Source: Timema cristinae (lineage: Eukaryota > Arthropoda > Insecta > Phasmatodea > Timematidae). From it: a stretch of DNA of 64,000 nucleotides. Below the pieces are notes generated by a model. That model was not told the DNA's origin. It ran no database searches and worked only from the letters and a program-made list of their open reading frames with translations. How positions within the stretch are numbered: position 1 is the stretch's first letter; each line of letters begins with the position of its first letter. Shown in pieces: positions 22,017 to 32,421 of the stretch. The position numbers and the translations under genes were made by a program. The stretch covers positions 21,745,963-21,809,962 of the forward strand of contig JBCFYV010002255.1 in the NCBI GenBank assembly GCA_039000515.1, written 5' to 3'.

Positions 22017-22838
22017 CAGTGGCGGCTCATGAATAGGAACTGCACAACTGCAGCACCCCCTATTTCCAATTGATATGTTCGATGACATTTAATATAATGA
22101 GTCCTTTTTTCTTTAATTCTTTCTTTATTTTTGTAACTATATTCCTTAAGCTTAATGTCAGTACTTAAGTAGCCATCCCCCAGTTTATGAAAAAGTTACA
22201 AAAATCTCTGTATGGAACTGTGTGCTTCACAGTGCCAGTGACATGGTGTTTGACTGTTGTGCGCATGCGCACATAGGAGGGGGTGGGGAGGAAGGCGGGA
22301 CTGCCAGGTAGAAAGAGCACTGTTGCTCTCGCAGTGCCGGCTCTGGCGTAACTGTGGTAGGATTTTTTTTTTACTCAGCGTGTGTTGTGCTTAAAAACCG
22401 TGTACATATTCTTGAATGTGATAAAGTGTAGAAGAGTGTAGAGTTAGATTATTATTCTACTTCCAGCTATTCTATTTGATTCAATTTTTTTTATCGGTTC
22501 TTTTATTTAACAGAAAAACTAAATGCGCTTGCAGTACTTTCAATGGAGAAAAATTTCCTCAATCGTCATCCAGAGATCAAGGAGAATATTATTGAACTTT
22601 TTGCGCAAATTAAAACAAGAAGAATGGATTTCATTTTTAAATGAATAAATCAAGGTTGAACCGTAACAATTTAAGTTAAATTAAGTAAAAAATGTCTTTT
22701 TTTGTTAAGATTTTATCAAGTTCCTGAATAAATTTTCTTAATATACATGTTTGTTTTCCTTTTACACAAATTTAAAACAAAGGCTAAAAAAAAAATTGGA
22801 GCAGCACCCCCACTAATTTTAACTACAAGCCGCCACTG
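22017..22838 (+). mobile_element. hAT-superfamily deletion derivative
   Basis: 822-bp element with terminal inverted repeats CAGTGGCGGCTCATGAA at the left and AAGCCGCCACTG at the right, flanked by an 8-bp duplication ATACCAGC / ATACCATC (22009-22016 and 22839-22846, 7 of 8 identical). An 8-bp duplication and CAGNGG ends are hallmarks of hAT transposons. Inside, a terminal coding exon of a transposase survives (see 22519-22644), so this is an internally deleted autonomous element rather than a classic MITE. The region 22210-22340 is GC-richer and may be the old 5' region. Confidence 0.92.
22519..22644 (+). pseudogene. hAT transposase C-terminal dimerisation remnant
   Basis: An open stretch of 41 codons ending in a TGA stop at 22642-22644. 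It follows a good splice-acceptor-like sequence (TTCTTTTATTTAACAG ending 22513). The peptide starts LNALAVLSMEKNFL and ends with KTRRMDFIFK. The LxxLAxLSxEK motif followed by an acidic helix and a basic RRMDF end is typical of the C-terminal dimerisation region of hAT transposases of the ZMYM-like group. The catalytic RNase H-like core is absent, so no activity is possible. AATAAA motifs at 22645-22650 and about 22726 could serve as polyadenylation signals. Confidence 0.75.
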
Positions 22839-22882
22839 ATACCATCACGTGACTTACAAATTAATTTAGATATATGACTACG

Positions 22883-23250
22883 TGATTTGGTTGCCAAATG
22901 CTCTAAGGCGTCACTCTGACAATAGAATGGACTGCCGATGAAGGGGAGTTTGAGATTCGAATCTTAGGTGTACTGAGGGTGGGTATTACTTAATTCTTCT
23001 CCATTCATACCTCTGACAAGAATCTTGTGAATGTGAGGAATGCCAGGTCTCCACGTGGTTCGGATTCCACGTTAAACTGTAGGTCTTCATTCATCTCACA
23101 ATCACCCTACCATTACACATTAGCGTAAGTGCGTATAACCGAACGGGTAGTAAGACACGGTGCTAATATAATAATAATAATAATAATTCTACATTCATAT
23201 GAATTCAGGTAGACCCTAAACTTCTATAAATTCTACCTTTTTTTTTTATC
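22883..23250 (+). mobile_element. SINE-C copy split by a SINE-A
   Basis: 22883-22996 holds the SINE-C head (GCTCTAAGGCGTCACTCTG) and B box (GAGATTCGAATCTTAGG). After the headless SINE-A at 23010-23186 the body appears to resume (AGGTAGACCCTAAACTTCTA). The 3' domain is not seen. Confidence 0.75.
23010..23186 (+). mobile_element. SINE-A copy 7, headless short form
   Basis: Starts CCTCTGACAAGAATCTTGTG and ends in TAA repeats. Flanked by TTCTCCATTCATA / TTCTACATTCATA (22997-23009 and 23187-23199; 12 of 13 identical). Inserted within a SINE-C. Confidence 0.93.
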
Positions 23251-23337
23251 GCAAGCTCACAATTGCAAATATGTAGACGACCTGTAGCAGTAGAAAGATG
23301 CAACGTATGAGAAATTAAATGTTGAAAAAAAAAAAAA

Positions 23338-23590
23338 AAGCTCAGTGGTAAGACGTGCTACCGGTTGAGAGGTAGTTGGAACACAATGTGTATGTTAGTT
23401 ACCTCATTTTCGGTGTGTTTCCAAATAATATTTTCCTTCTCCTCATCTTACTACTCGTCCGGGTTATTCTTATTTTAATTACTCTAATGATGTAGAAATA
23501 GGTGAGGTTTAATTCAGAGAGGAGACAAAGAGTGAGAAATTATTTAGTAAAACCTACCTTGCTTGAATAACTAATCCTGACTTCAAAATT
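23338..23590. mobile_element. Two small SINE fragments
   Basis: 23341-23385 (+) reads GCTCAGTGGTAAGACGTGCT followed by ACCGGTTGAGAGG, an A-box-like tRNA head not matching SINE-A, B or C. 23440-23590 (-) is a decayed SINE-C2 tail and body (CTCATCTTACTACTCGTCCG, CTCTAATGATGTAG). Confidence 0.5.
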
Positions 23591-23681
23591 TTAAGTTTAA
23601 GTTTTTATAGAACAATTAGTTAAGCCCTACGTGAAAATTTGTTCTTCTGAGATTAAAGCAAAAGTTTAGACACCTAGATCA

Positions 23682-23683
<2 letters not shown>

Positions 23684-23743
<60 letters not shown>

Positions 23744-23999
23744 GCACCGCGTCTCACTAACCGTTCGGGTTATACGCACTTACGTAATGGTAGGGTGATT
23801 GTGAGATGAAATGAAGGACCTAAAGTTTAACGTGGAATCTGAACCACGGTGGCGGCCTGGCATTCCACACATTCACAAGATGTCTTGTCAGAGGTGTAGG
23901 AAGGATTTGGAAATCAGATAAATCTGTGCCGGGACCGAGGATTGAACCCCGGCCGCCAGCATAGAAGTCTGACACCTTACCCCTAGACCACCAGGTCAC
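23684..23999 (-). mobile_element. SINE-A copy 8
   Basis: Full-length reverse copy with a long TTA tract at its 3' end. Perfect duplication TAGATCAAT (23675-23683 and 24001-24009). Intact B box (GGGGTTCAATCCTCGG on the minus strand) and A-box region (GGTGGTCTAGGGGTAAGG). With copy 5 it is one of the two best-preserved copies. Confidence 0.96.
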
Positions 24000-24219
24000 T
24001 TAGATCAATCTTGCCTCTCTCAAATAAAGCTAAGTTTATATAGGGCCACAACTGAAAGTTTTAAGTTAAAACCTAAAAATTAAACTTTATAACTGGTCAG
24101 AATTTTCACCTATGTTTTGGTGAAAACCATATGTAAGACTATCGGACCACTTAACAAGTAATCAGAGATTTCCAAACGTCTGCAAAGCATTCAAGTCCTC
24201 CCTTAGGCAGTATCCTTAA

Positions 24220-24614
24220 GGTGTGAGTGCATGTGACGCGAGTTAAGATAAGTTTTTCTTACAGTTTTTATTGCAAAAAAAAAATGTTTCAGCCAAAATA
24301 AATAAAATATTGCTTTGGTACAAATCTAGAGATTAATTATTTTCTTAACATGGTGACATCAACAGTTGTTGAATATCTGTCATGAGCATAGTGTCTGTCA
24401 TTTGACGACACACTTTTTAAATTAAGAGAAAAATTGGTAATTTAATTCCAGAACAGCCTTGACAGATATTCAAGAACTATTGATATTACCTTGTAAATAA
24501 AATTAAACTCTATGTTCCAACTAAAAATATATTTGGTTTCTTTTGATAAAAAAAATATTTTGATATAAAAATTGCAAAAGCATAACATTTTTTTCGCGTG
24601 CGTTACAATTCCAT
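24220..24614. mobile_element. MITE-C copy 2
   Basis: Fold-back element between TTAA at 24216-24219 and 24615-24618. Arms share CAGTTTTTATTGCAAAA / TTTTGATATAAAAATTGCAA and an inner pair around ACAGTTGTTGAATATCTGTC versus GACAGATATTCAAGAACTAT. No coding capacity. Confidence 0.85.
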
Positions 24615-24618
24615 ATTA

Positions 24619-25145
24619 AAAAGATTAGACATTTAGAACAGAGAAAATGAAACTTGTTCGAATGTCAACAGTTCTTATCCGAATGATGATATAGATCATG
24701 GGTGAGGGGGTGATATAGGTGGAGGTAACTATTGCTATTCGAATGATATTCACAGTCTCTCAGATTTAAGCACATGCGTCAACCACCAAAAAGTTAAAAT
24801 CTACTCTTAGGGCCGTATGCAAGAATTTCACTAAGTAGATACTAAATGGACACTAGCGTGGGTTTGCTTGCGTCATAATATGTTAAAAGGTGGATCGATA
24901 TTGTGCTCGGGACCTCACTATTAGTCCACTAAGCATTCACTAAACGTTCTTACATACCGCCCTGAGCACCAAATGACGAGGTAACTAACATCAAGACAAC
25001 CTTGATTGAACTGACCACTCGTTGGAATCTTTGTCGGCTGTATTTAGCAGGCTGTGAACAATATTTGAATGGTATATAAGAGTGAACAGTAGGATTTTGG
25101 TAGGAAGAAACTTTTCGAAAATAAAACATATTTTTGGCGGTCATA
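24619..25145. other. Unassigned stretch
   Basis: No element or gene recognised. Confidence 0.35.
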
Positions 25146-25146
25146 T

Positions 25147-25262
25147 ATCACCGCGTCTTACTACCTGTTCAGTTTGTACACATATATGATAATTACTCTA
25201 ATAAGGTAGTGATGAGGAAGGAAACATTTTATAGGTCGTCTACCAGCATTTGCCTGATAATA
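25147..25262 (-). mobile_element. SINE-C2 3' fragment
   Basis: 3' domain CACCGCGTCTTACTACCTGT, C2 body AATTACTCTAATAAGGTAG, then it breaks off. Another short SINE tail fragment (AGCACAGGGGTTTATTACCC) lies at 25326-25345. Confidence 0.6.
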
Positions 25263-25613
25263 TTATGGGATAGTAAAGATAAAGACGGTTTATAGGAATC
25301 ATACTTTTTTGTTGTTGTTTTTTTTAGCACAGGGGTTTATTACCCGTTAGGGGTTAAACATTCAGACTGACATTAACTCAGAAGGAAGTGACAAATAACA
25401 TTTCTACTGAAAAGTAAGTTACTAATGTGTTTTTTTTTTAAATTTATTACGGTAATAAATATATTTCTTATTTATTTGGTATTTTAGCCTTTATTTTTAT
25501 TTATTTTCTTATAATCAAAAAAATTTTCTGTTGGTTTTACTGAAAAATTAAGGCGTGTCTTAAAATTGATGGCATATTACAATCTAAAAAATACGATATT
25601 GATTTCATCGTTA

Positions 25614-25865
25614 CCAACTTTACTGCCCACGCCGTCAAGGAGATATTCAGGAATGGATTCCTTGAAAGAAAGACAGATGTGTACATTGGTGGACGTTCGG
25701 TCTTAAGTGCTAGACACGCTTAGCACTCGGCCACCGTTGGACGGTGAGGTGGGAGTTCGAATCTTAGGCGAGTGCTCTGTAGGTTGGAGTCCATATTGGG
25801 TCTATAATTGTGTTTTCTCATCCTATCTTCAGGCTAATACGGGTTCAATTCATCTATTTTTTTAC
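25614..25865. other. Possible degenerate tRNA-derived head
   Basis: 25735-25775 has GGACGGTGAGGTGGGAGTTC followed by GAATCTTAGG, a B-box-like sequence (AGTTCGAATCT), with no recognisable body. It could be a further SINE family or chance. Confidence 0.25.
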
Positions 25866-25907
25866 TAACACTGCGTCTTGCTACGCGTACATCATTTAAT
25901 TTATTAT

Positions 25908-26934
25908 ATTTGTTGTATTGTTTCTACAACAATGTATAGCCCTATTATTTCATTTATAATATATTGTTTCTACAGCTATGTATAGCCCTATTATTTCATT
26001 TATGATATTTGGTATATTGTTTCTACAACAATGCATAGCCCTATTATTTCATTTATGTTATATGGTATATTGTTTCTACAACAATGTATAGCCCTATTAT
26101 TTCATTTATGATATTTGGCATATTGTTTCTACAACAATGTATAGCCCTATTATTTCATTTATGTTATATGGTATATTGTTTCTACAACAATGTATAGCCC
26201 TATTATTTCATTTAAATATTTGGTATATTGTTTCTACAACAATGTATAGCCCTATCATTTCATTTATGATATTTGGGATATTGTTTCTACAACAATGTAT
26301 AGCCCTATCATTTCATTTATGATATTTGGTATATTGTTTCTACAACAATGTATAGCGCTATAATTTTATTTATGATATTTGGTATATTGTTTCTACAACA
26401 ATGTATAGCCCTATTATTTCATTTATGATATTTGTATATTGTTTCTACAACATGTATAGCCTTCATTTCATTTATGATATTTGTATATGTTTCTACAACA
26501 ATGTATAGCCCTATCATTTCATTTATGATATTTGGATATTGTTTCTACAACAATGTATAGCCCTATCATTTCATTTATGATATTTGGTATATTGTTTCTA
26601 CAACAATGTATAGCCCTATTATTTCATTTATGATATTTGGTATATTGTTTCTACAACAATGTATAGCCCTATTATTTCATTATGATATTGGTATATTGTT
26701 TCTAAACAATGTATAGCCCTATCATTTCATTTGATATTTGTATATTGTTTCTACAACAATGTATAGCCCTATCATTTCATTTATGATATTGTATATTGTT
26801 TCTACAACATGTATAGCCCTATCATTTTATTTATGATATTTGGTATATTGTTCTACAACAATGTATAGCCCTATTATTTCATTTATGATATTTGGTATAT
26901 TATATCTACAACAATGCATAGCCCTATTATTTCG
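25908..26934 (+). repeat. 53-bp minisatellite, about 20 copies
   Basis: Tandem units of about 53 bp containing TTGTTTCTACAACAATGTAT then AGCCCTATTATTTCATTTAT. Each unit holds a short hairpin (TTGTT/AACAA around TCTAC). Units vary by 1-4 bp indels, with alternating CTATTATTT and CTATCATTT variants. The open frame at 26137-26322 is an artefact of the repeat. Confidence 0.97.
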
Positions 26935-28510
26935 GTAAACAAATCTTACGAGTTTTTAGAAATGTCTATTTTATGATAAAAGCGAGAGAAATTCTGTCCG
27001 GTCACCGTACCATTTATTTTAATGCTATGTCACTCTTATTTATTTTTATATAAAACACCATTAGGCAATAAGATAAATATTTTGTATGTGTATTAAATTT
27101 CTAAAGAAAGTTCAACTTTTAATACATATTCAAATTACACAGTATCTATATTTTGACATTGTGTATTAATCAGATTACTTTTGGCGTTTTGTAACACAAT
27201 TTAAACCTATAAAAATATAATATTTGAGAATAATTTAAGAGATGTTTAATATTCTCTGTGGTTAAATCTTTATGCTAAAAATACCAAGGTTACTTTATAG
27301 ATTCCCTGCATGAAGAACGGGTACACCAACTAATTAATACTATATTTAATAGTTTATTATATTCAAAAAGAACAACAGTTATTCATACAGTCAATATTGT
27401 AATTTACATTTAGATATTTAAAAAAATATGCTCAAGATTTTCGTTCTAATGCTTAGAATTTAAAATACAAATAACTTTAAATGATTTATCAAACAAAAAG
27501 TCCTTTAAGCACCTGCCATAGTGAAATAAATATTCATATTTAGAAACTATGTAAGCGCATCATTTGGTTTAGGTTTCAAGAATATTCCTACCAAATTTTG
27601 TTAAAATTGGTGCATGGATTTGACATTTATTGTGAAGCAAACATCTCAACAAACAAACATAAAGACAAAACTCCAAATGGTCAAGAAAATAAGACCTCAC
27701 TAATCTTGATAACTTAAGTATTTATTTACTACGTACTAAGTCATAATGATTATATACACATGGAAAAGATTAGACTCGTATAGAGATAGGTTGGATATTA
27801 ATTAATTTATTGTCAGATTCTAATATAAACTTCACATTAAAGTGTTCACGTTAGCTAAATAAAATTATCAAAAATAAATATCTGCTGTTATATAGGAGTT
27901 ATTGTTAAAAATATTTTGAAAACATTTCAAATCCATATAATCAGAGTGAAAAACTTAACTGCCATGGAAGATTTTAAACACAGTTTGTTAGAAGTGAATT
28001 TGACTCTCTTGTTTGTTGAAATAAATGAAATGTTGTGACTTAGCCAAATAAAACTAATAATATAGATCCTCCCCCTTTAACAAATTTTGAACAATATCGT
28101 TGCCAAGAAACTGTTCGAATAGCGAGAAGAAAATAAAATGTATCCAAAATGTTGACATTTCGATAGTATTTACTACCTATAAAGGAGACAACAAATTCCA
28201 TTCAGCTTCAAAATTATTATACAGCGATGTAAAAAAAAAATGTTTCAAAGACCTTTGTTTATTTTACTATCCACGGTATTTTAGTAGCATATTTTCATGA
28301 GCTATAAATGAAGACACAGTTGTAAAAATCTGTTGGTCGAACATTTGAAGAATATCATATTTAAGAGGGAATAAACGAATAATATTACAAAGGAATTTAA
28401 CGTATACATTCTAAACAAAGTTTGTATTAGCACAAGAAATAGAAAAACTATTTTTTAGATGCCTATATAAAGCTGTCTACTTGTTTTTCACCACCAATCT
28501 TACTTATTGT
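26935..28510. other. Large unassigned stretch
   Basis: AT-rich with no gene seen. 27560-27690 has the phrase ATTTTGTTAAAATTGGTGCA followed by AACAAACAAACATAAAGACA, a pattern often found in the 3' untranslated parts of arthropod LINEs. Only suggestive here. Confidence 0.4.
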
Positions 28511-28514
28511 TTAA

Positions 28515-28751
28515 GGCACCACGTCTTACTACCCGTTCGGGTTATACACTCAAGTATTGATTATGCTGTTGGTTTTAAAGACTAGAAGGTTATATTTATA
28601 TGAAGTGTACCCATATTTGCGTGTAGGGAGAATGTAAAAACCACCATCATTACACCTTACACCATATATTCAAACCTTGATCTCCCCGTTGTCGACAGTC
28701 TAATCTACTGTGAAAGTAGCGCTTTAGACCACGCAGCCACCGAAGCGGATG
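28515..28751 (-). mobile_element. SINE-C1 copy
   Basis: Reverse copy: 3' domain GGCACCACGTCTTACTACCC with GTTCGGGTTATACAC, body GTACCCATATTTGCGTG, and head ACCACGCAGCCACCGAAGCG. The best preserved reverse SINE-C. Confidence 0.88.
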
Positions 28752-28859
28752 TCAAGTCCTATTTTACGTCCGGTTGGCTTGTTTTCAATAACTACCCTAA
28801 TGGTATATAGAGGAGGAATGTGTAATCTTATAAGAACTGTAGAAGTATTTGAGACACAA

Positions 28860-29360
28860 ATCATCTCTTCACAGGTTTATTGTATACATCCGACTGTTTA
28901 TCTTTCAACTCACCACAGTCTATTGTATACATCCCACTGTTCATCCATTAACTCTCCACAGGTTTATTGTTTACACCCCACTGTTCATACATAAACTCTC
29001 CACAAGTGAATTGTTTACATACAACTGCTCATCAATCAACTCTCCACAGGTCAATTGTTTACATCCTACTGTTTATCTTTCAACTCACCACGGACAATTG
29101 TTTACAACCCACTGTTTATCTATCAGCTCTCCACAGGTCTATTGTTTACAACCCACTGTTTATCTATCAACTCACCACAGGTCTATTGTTTACATCCCAC
29201 TGTTCACCCATCAACTCTCCACAGGTCTATTATTTACAGCCTACTGTTTATCTTTCAACTCTCCACAAGGAATTGTTTATATCCCACTGTTTATCTATCA
29301 GCTCTCCACAGGTCTATTGTTTACAACCTACTGTTTATCTATTAACTCACCACATGTCAT
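28860..29360 (+). repeat. 44-bp minisatellite, about 11 copies
   Basis: Units of about 44 bp: CTCTCCACAGGTCTATTGTT then TACAACCCACTGTTTATCTA. Because the unit length is not a multiple of three and the unit has no stop codon in the forward frames, all three forward frames stay open for long distances. This explains the apparent 212-, 135- and 96-residue open frames. Confidence 0.95.
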
Positions 29361-29466
29361 TGCCATCAAGATAATATCGACTCGCCACGTACCTCCTGCA
29401 ACCCATGGTCTTGGCATCCGTGCGCGTCATGTCATCGTAAATATCTACCGCAATTGTTGTGAAACT

Positions 29467-29495
29467 AACCAACCTAACATAACCTAACCTAACAT
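29467..29495 (+). repeat. Short CCTAA-type run
   Basis: Several CCTAA pentamers with interruptions (reverse of TTAGG, the ancestral arthropod telomere unit). Too short and too common in insect genomes to be a telomeric remnant on this evidence. Confidence 0.45.
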
Positions 29496-29654
29496 CAAAT
29501 ACGGAACTATTCCAGTCTTCAAACTATGACTTCAACAGTAATTTTATTATGTTGACGAGATGGGAATTTTAAACCTCAAATATGGGCGAGTAATGAAAAA
29601 GAGCGTCCCTATACGGTGTGCTAATAAAAAATTTATACTCATATATAAACATAT

Positions 29655-30003
29655 CACGTTAACCATATTCCTGGCTACTTACCTATTAGGTCTCAGGTTC
29701 GATTCCCGACAGGTACTCGGGATTTTTCTCAAAAGGGAAATAATTACCATGGTCACACAGGTTTGATTAATTAAGCTTAGGTTAAGCTAAGATCTTCATT
29801 GGCTTAACCCCGTCATATTCACTATCATCATCCCCTCATAGCATCGGAGCATGGATAGATCCTCCATTAAAATAAGTATGATTAGTACATTTGGACATCT
29901 CCTGGACAACGGTACCTTATTAGTGGCTAATATTTCCATAATTGGGCTACAGATTGATGTAGCCCAGGCGCACCATTATTATTATTACTACTACTAATAA
30001 TAA
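29655..30003 (+). mobile_element. SINE-E copy 1
   Basis: tRNA-derived head with a consensus B box GGTTCGATTCCC (29696-29707), body ATGGTCACACAGGTTTGATT and AGTGGCTAATATTTCC, and a 3' hairpin with a perfect 8-bp stem TGGGCTAC/GTAGCCCA (29943-29966), followed by a TTA/CTA/TAA tail. Matches 49185-49520 and 52095-52389. Confidence 0.8.
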
Positions 30004-30391
30004 ATCAATTTCTAACTTCTTCACATCTCATAAAGTTATAAATCTAAATAGAGTTGAGGTGAGAAAAGTACAGAACGAAAACTATTGGACGCATAATTGA
30101 AGTAAAAGGTGGACATAGAGTAAAGAATATTTAATGATAAGAGGAGAGTTGTTTTATAGTTGTATAATATACCTAATATGGAGAAAAGAAGTGCCCTTGA
30201 AGTGTAAAGAAAAGTTGTACAGGGTGTACTTTGTACGTATTGTCACATATGCAGCTGAAACATGGACATTGAATGTAAGAGAGACAAGGAAAGTGGAGGC
30301 CATGGGGATGAAATTTGTAAAGAGCATTTTATCTTTCGCGAAGAGAAACAAGATTAGGTGTGAAGTTATCCTGGAAAGAGTAGGGGCACAG

Positions 30392-31418
30392 GGGTACATG
30401 AGATAGTAGAGGAAGCAAAACTGAGATGATATGATCATGTAATGAGGATGTTGGAGTACATGAGATAGTAGAGGTAGCAAGACAGATGATATGATCATGT
30501 AATGAGGATGTTGGAGTACATGAGATAGTAGAGGAAGCAAGACAGATAATATGATCATGTAATGAGGATGTTGGAGTACATGAGATAGTAGAGGAAGCAA
30601 GACTGAGATGTACGGGCATGTAATGAGGATGTTGGAATATATGAGATAGTAGAGGAAGCAGAACTGAGATGATATTATCATGTAATAAGGATGTTGGAAT
30701 ATATGAGATAGTAGAGGAAACAAAACTGAGATAATATGATCATGTAATAAGGATGTTGGAATTATGAGATAGTAGAGGAAGCAAAACTGAGATGATATGA
30801 TCATGTAATAAGGATGTTGGAATATATGAGATAGTAGAGGAAGCAAAACTGAGATGATATGATCATGTTATGAGGAAGTTGGATTACATGAGATAGTAGA
30901 GGAAGCAAGACAGATGATATGATCATATAATGAGGATGTTGGAGTACATGAGATAGTAGAGGAAGCAAGACAGATGATATGATCATGTAATAGGATGTTG
31001 GAGTACATGAGATAGTAGAGGAAGCAAACTGAGATGATATGATCATGTAATAAGGATGTTGGAATATAAAGAGATAGTAGAGGAAGCAAAACTGAAATGA
31101 TATGATCATGTTATGAGGAAGTTGGATTACATGAGATAGTAGAGGAAGCAAGACAGATGATATGATCATGTAATGAGGATGTTGGAGTACATGATAGTAA
31201 GGAAGCAAGACAGATGATGATCATGTAATGAGGATGTTGGAGTACATGAGATAGTAGAGGAAGCAAGACTGAGATGGTACGGCATGTAATGAGGATGTTG
31301 GAATATATGAGATAGTAGAGGAAGCAAGACTGAGATGATATGATCATGTAATAAGATGTTGGAGTACATGAGATAGTAGAGGAAACAAAACTGAGATGAT
31401 ATGGACATATAATAAGGA
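30392..31418 (+). repeat. LINE-derived minisatellite, about 17 copies of 60-62 bp
   Basis: Each unit reads GAGATAGTAGAGGAAGCAAG then a CTGAGATGATATGATCATGT block, and on the plus strand encodes EIVEEAKLR, a stop or W, then Y(D/G)HVMRMLEYM. The unit near 31270 keeps CTGAGATGGTACGG, closer to the ancestral LRWYG. Unit length 60-62 bp with 2-bp deletions means the frame is not kept. The long minus-strand open frames over this array (up to 230 residues) are artefacts. Confidence 0.95.
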
Positions 31419-31431
31419 TGGAGACGGATAA

Positions 31432-31685
31432 TATTTATATCTAGCACCGCGTCTTACTACCCGTTCGGGTTATACACTTTAAGTACTAACTACATTAATG
31501 GATTAGGAATTGGTAAGGTTGAATTAGAGGAAGTGAACCCGCATTTTCGTGGAGGGAGAGTGGAAAACCATTTAGGAAAAACCACCCTTAGTTCACCCGA
31601 CCAAGATTCGAACCTTGATCTTCCCATCCTCAGCAGTTGAGCTCAACACGACAAGCGCGTTAGCCTACTACGACACCGAGGCGGG
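31432..31685 (-). mobile_element. SINE-B copy 2, inserted in LINE fragment 3
   Basis: Complete reverse copy: 3' domain CACCGCGTCTTACTACCCGT, body AGAGGAAGTGAACCCGC, B box GATTCGAACCTTGATC, and head ending GACACCGAGGCGGG. Perfect 13-bp duplication TGGAGACGGATAA (31419-31431 and 31686-31698), itself LINE sequence. Confidence 0.96.
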
Positions 31686-31989
31686 TGGAGACGGATAAGA
31701 TTCCAAAGAAAATGATTGAGATGTAATATGCTGGAAAAATACCACAAGGTAGTCAGTGAAAGAGACTGAAAAAGCAGATAACAGAAAGTGTGCAATTGAG
31801 AGGAGAGAAGAGAAGAATGGTGGAAGGATAGAGGAAAATGGAAGTATTTTACTAAACTGACCTGGACACAGGCTGGACATAGTTTATGATCGTGATGAAT
31901 GTTCATATTTGTACTACTACAATACCACCATTTTTATTTAAAAATGAAGTGTTGTTTGTTAATGGACTTTCTAATATAGTCTACTGTGG

Positions 31990-32330
31990 TGGGCTGATAG
32001 GTATTAAGAGTCAATGACTGCCCACGTATTGGCTAGAAGGAGAGTGGGAGATCATTTAAATACAATAAACACCCTCTTCCTATCCGACCAGTATTTCAAC
32101 AAGACTAGACGAGCTTGGTATTCAACCGATGTGACTATAGATTCGATTCATCAAAAAAGGTTACTAACAACTTATTACTAACGGTAATAATTATAAGTTT
32201 AATTTAAAGGAAATGCACCCGTATTAGCCATAGGAGGGGTGTATGAGAAAAGTATAGAGAAAATTACACCTATAAACCCCATCCTTAAATCACTAGGCCT
32301 CCTGGTCACAAGTAAACTAGAATATGCGGG
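31990..32330 (-). mobile_element. Very decayed SINE-C-like remnants
   Basis: Two scraps (31990-32130 and 32170-32330) preserve GGAGAGTGGGAGATCATTTA and AAGGAAATGCACCCGTATTA in the right order for reverse SINE-C bodies. Low confidence. Confidence 0.3.
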
Positions 32331-32421
32331 ACTGACATCTTTGTCAATAAGACCACTGGTATGGGTGACACATCTATCACTTAAACAAGATATATTGAAC
32401 CTGCCTAGCTATGATGACAAA

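Larger units (their letters stand above)
30050..31910 (+). mobile_element. LINE fragment 3 (RT C-terminal region) with internal tandem expansion and a SINE-B insertion
   Basis: Forward translation from 30134 has KEVPLKCKEKLYRVYF, TYAAETWTLNVRETRKVEAM and KFVKSIL, the ordered motifs of the C-terminal RT/thumb region of LINE proteins. The next expected block (IVEEAKLRWYGHVMRM) is present as about 17 tandem copies (30392-31418). After a SINE-B the frame resumes with KIPKKMIEM and the weaker KQITESVQLRGEKRRMVEG, then peters out near 31910. Stops and frameshifts are frequent, so it is dead. The 5' two-thirds (endonuclease and RT palm) are absent, typical of 5' truncation. Confidence 0.85.

Noticed and set aside
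25908..26934. CRISPR-like array (regular repeats)
   Set aside because: Units are contiguous tandem repeats with no unique spacers, in an animal genome.
28849..29487. 212-residue open frame, apparently a repeat protein
   Set aside because: The 44-bp unit is not a multiple of three and all three forward frames are open, so the frame reflects composition and not selection for a protein.
29467..29495. Interstitial telomere (CCTAA repeats)
   Set aside because: Only a few imperfect pentamers. Runs of this length are common in insect-like genomes.
30154..30846. 230-residue minus-strand open frame with repeating LPLLSHIFQHPYYM-like peptide
   Set aside because: It is the antisense reading of the LINE-derived minisatellite. 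The real ancestral coding strand is plus (EIVEEAKLRWYGHVMRM), and the frame exists only because the repeat lacks stops in that register.
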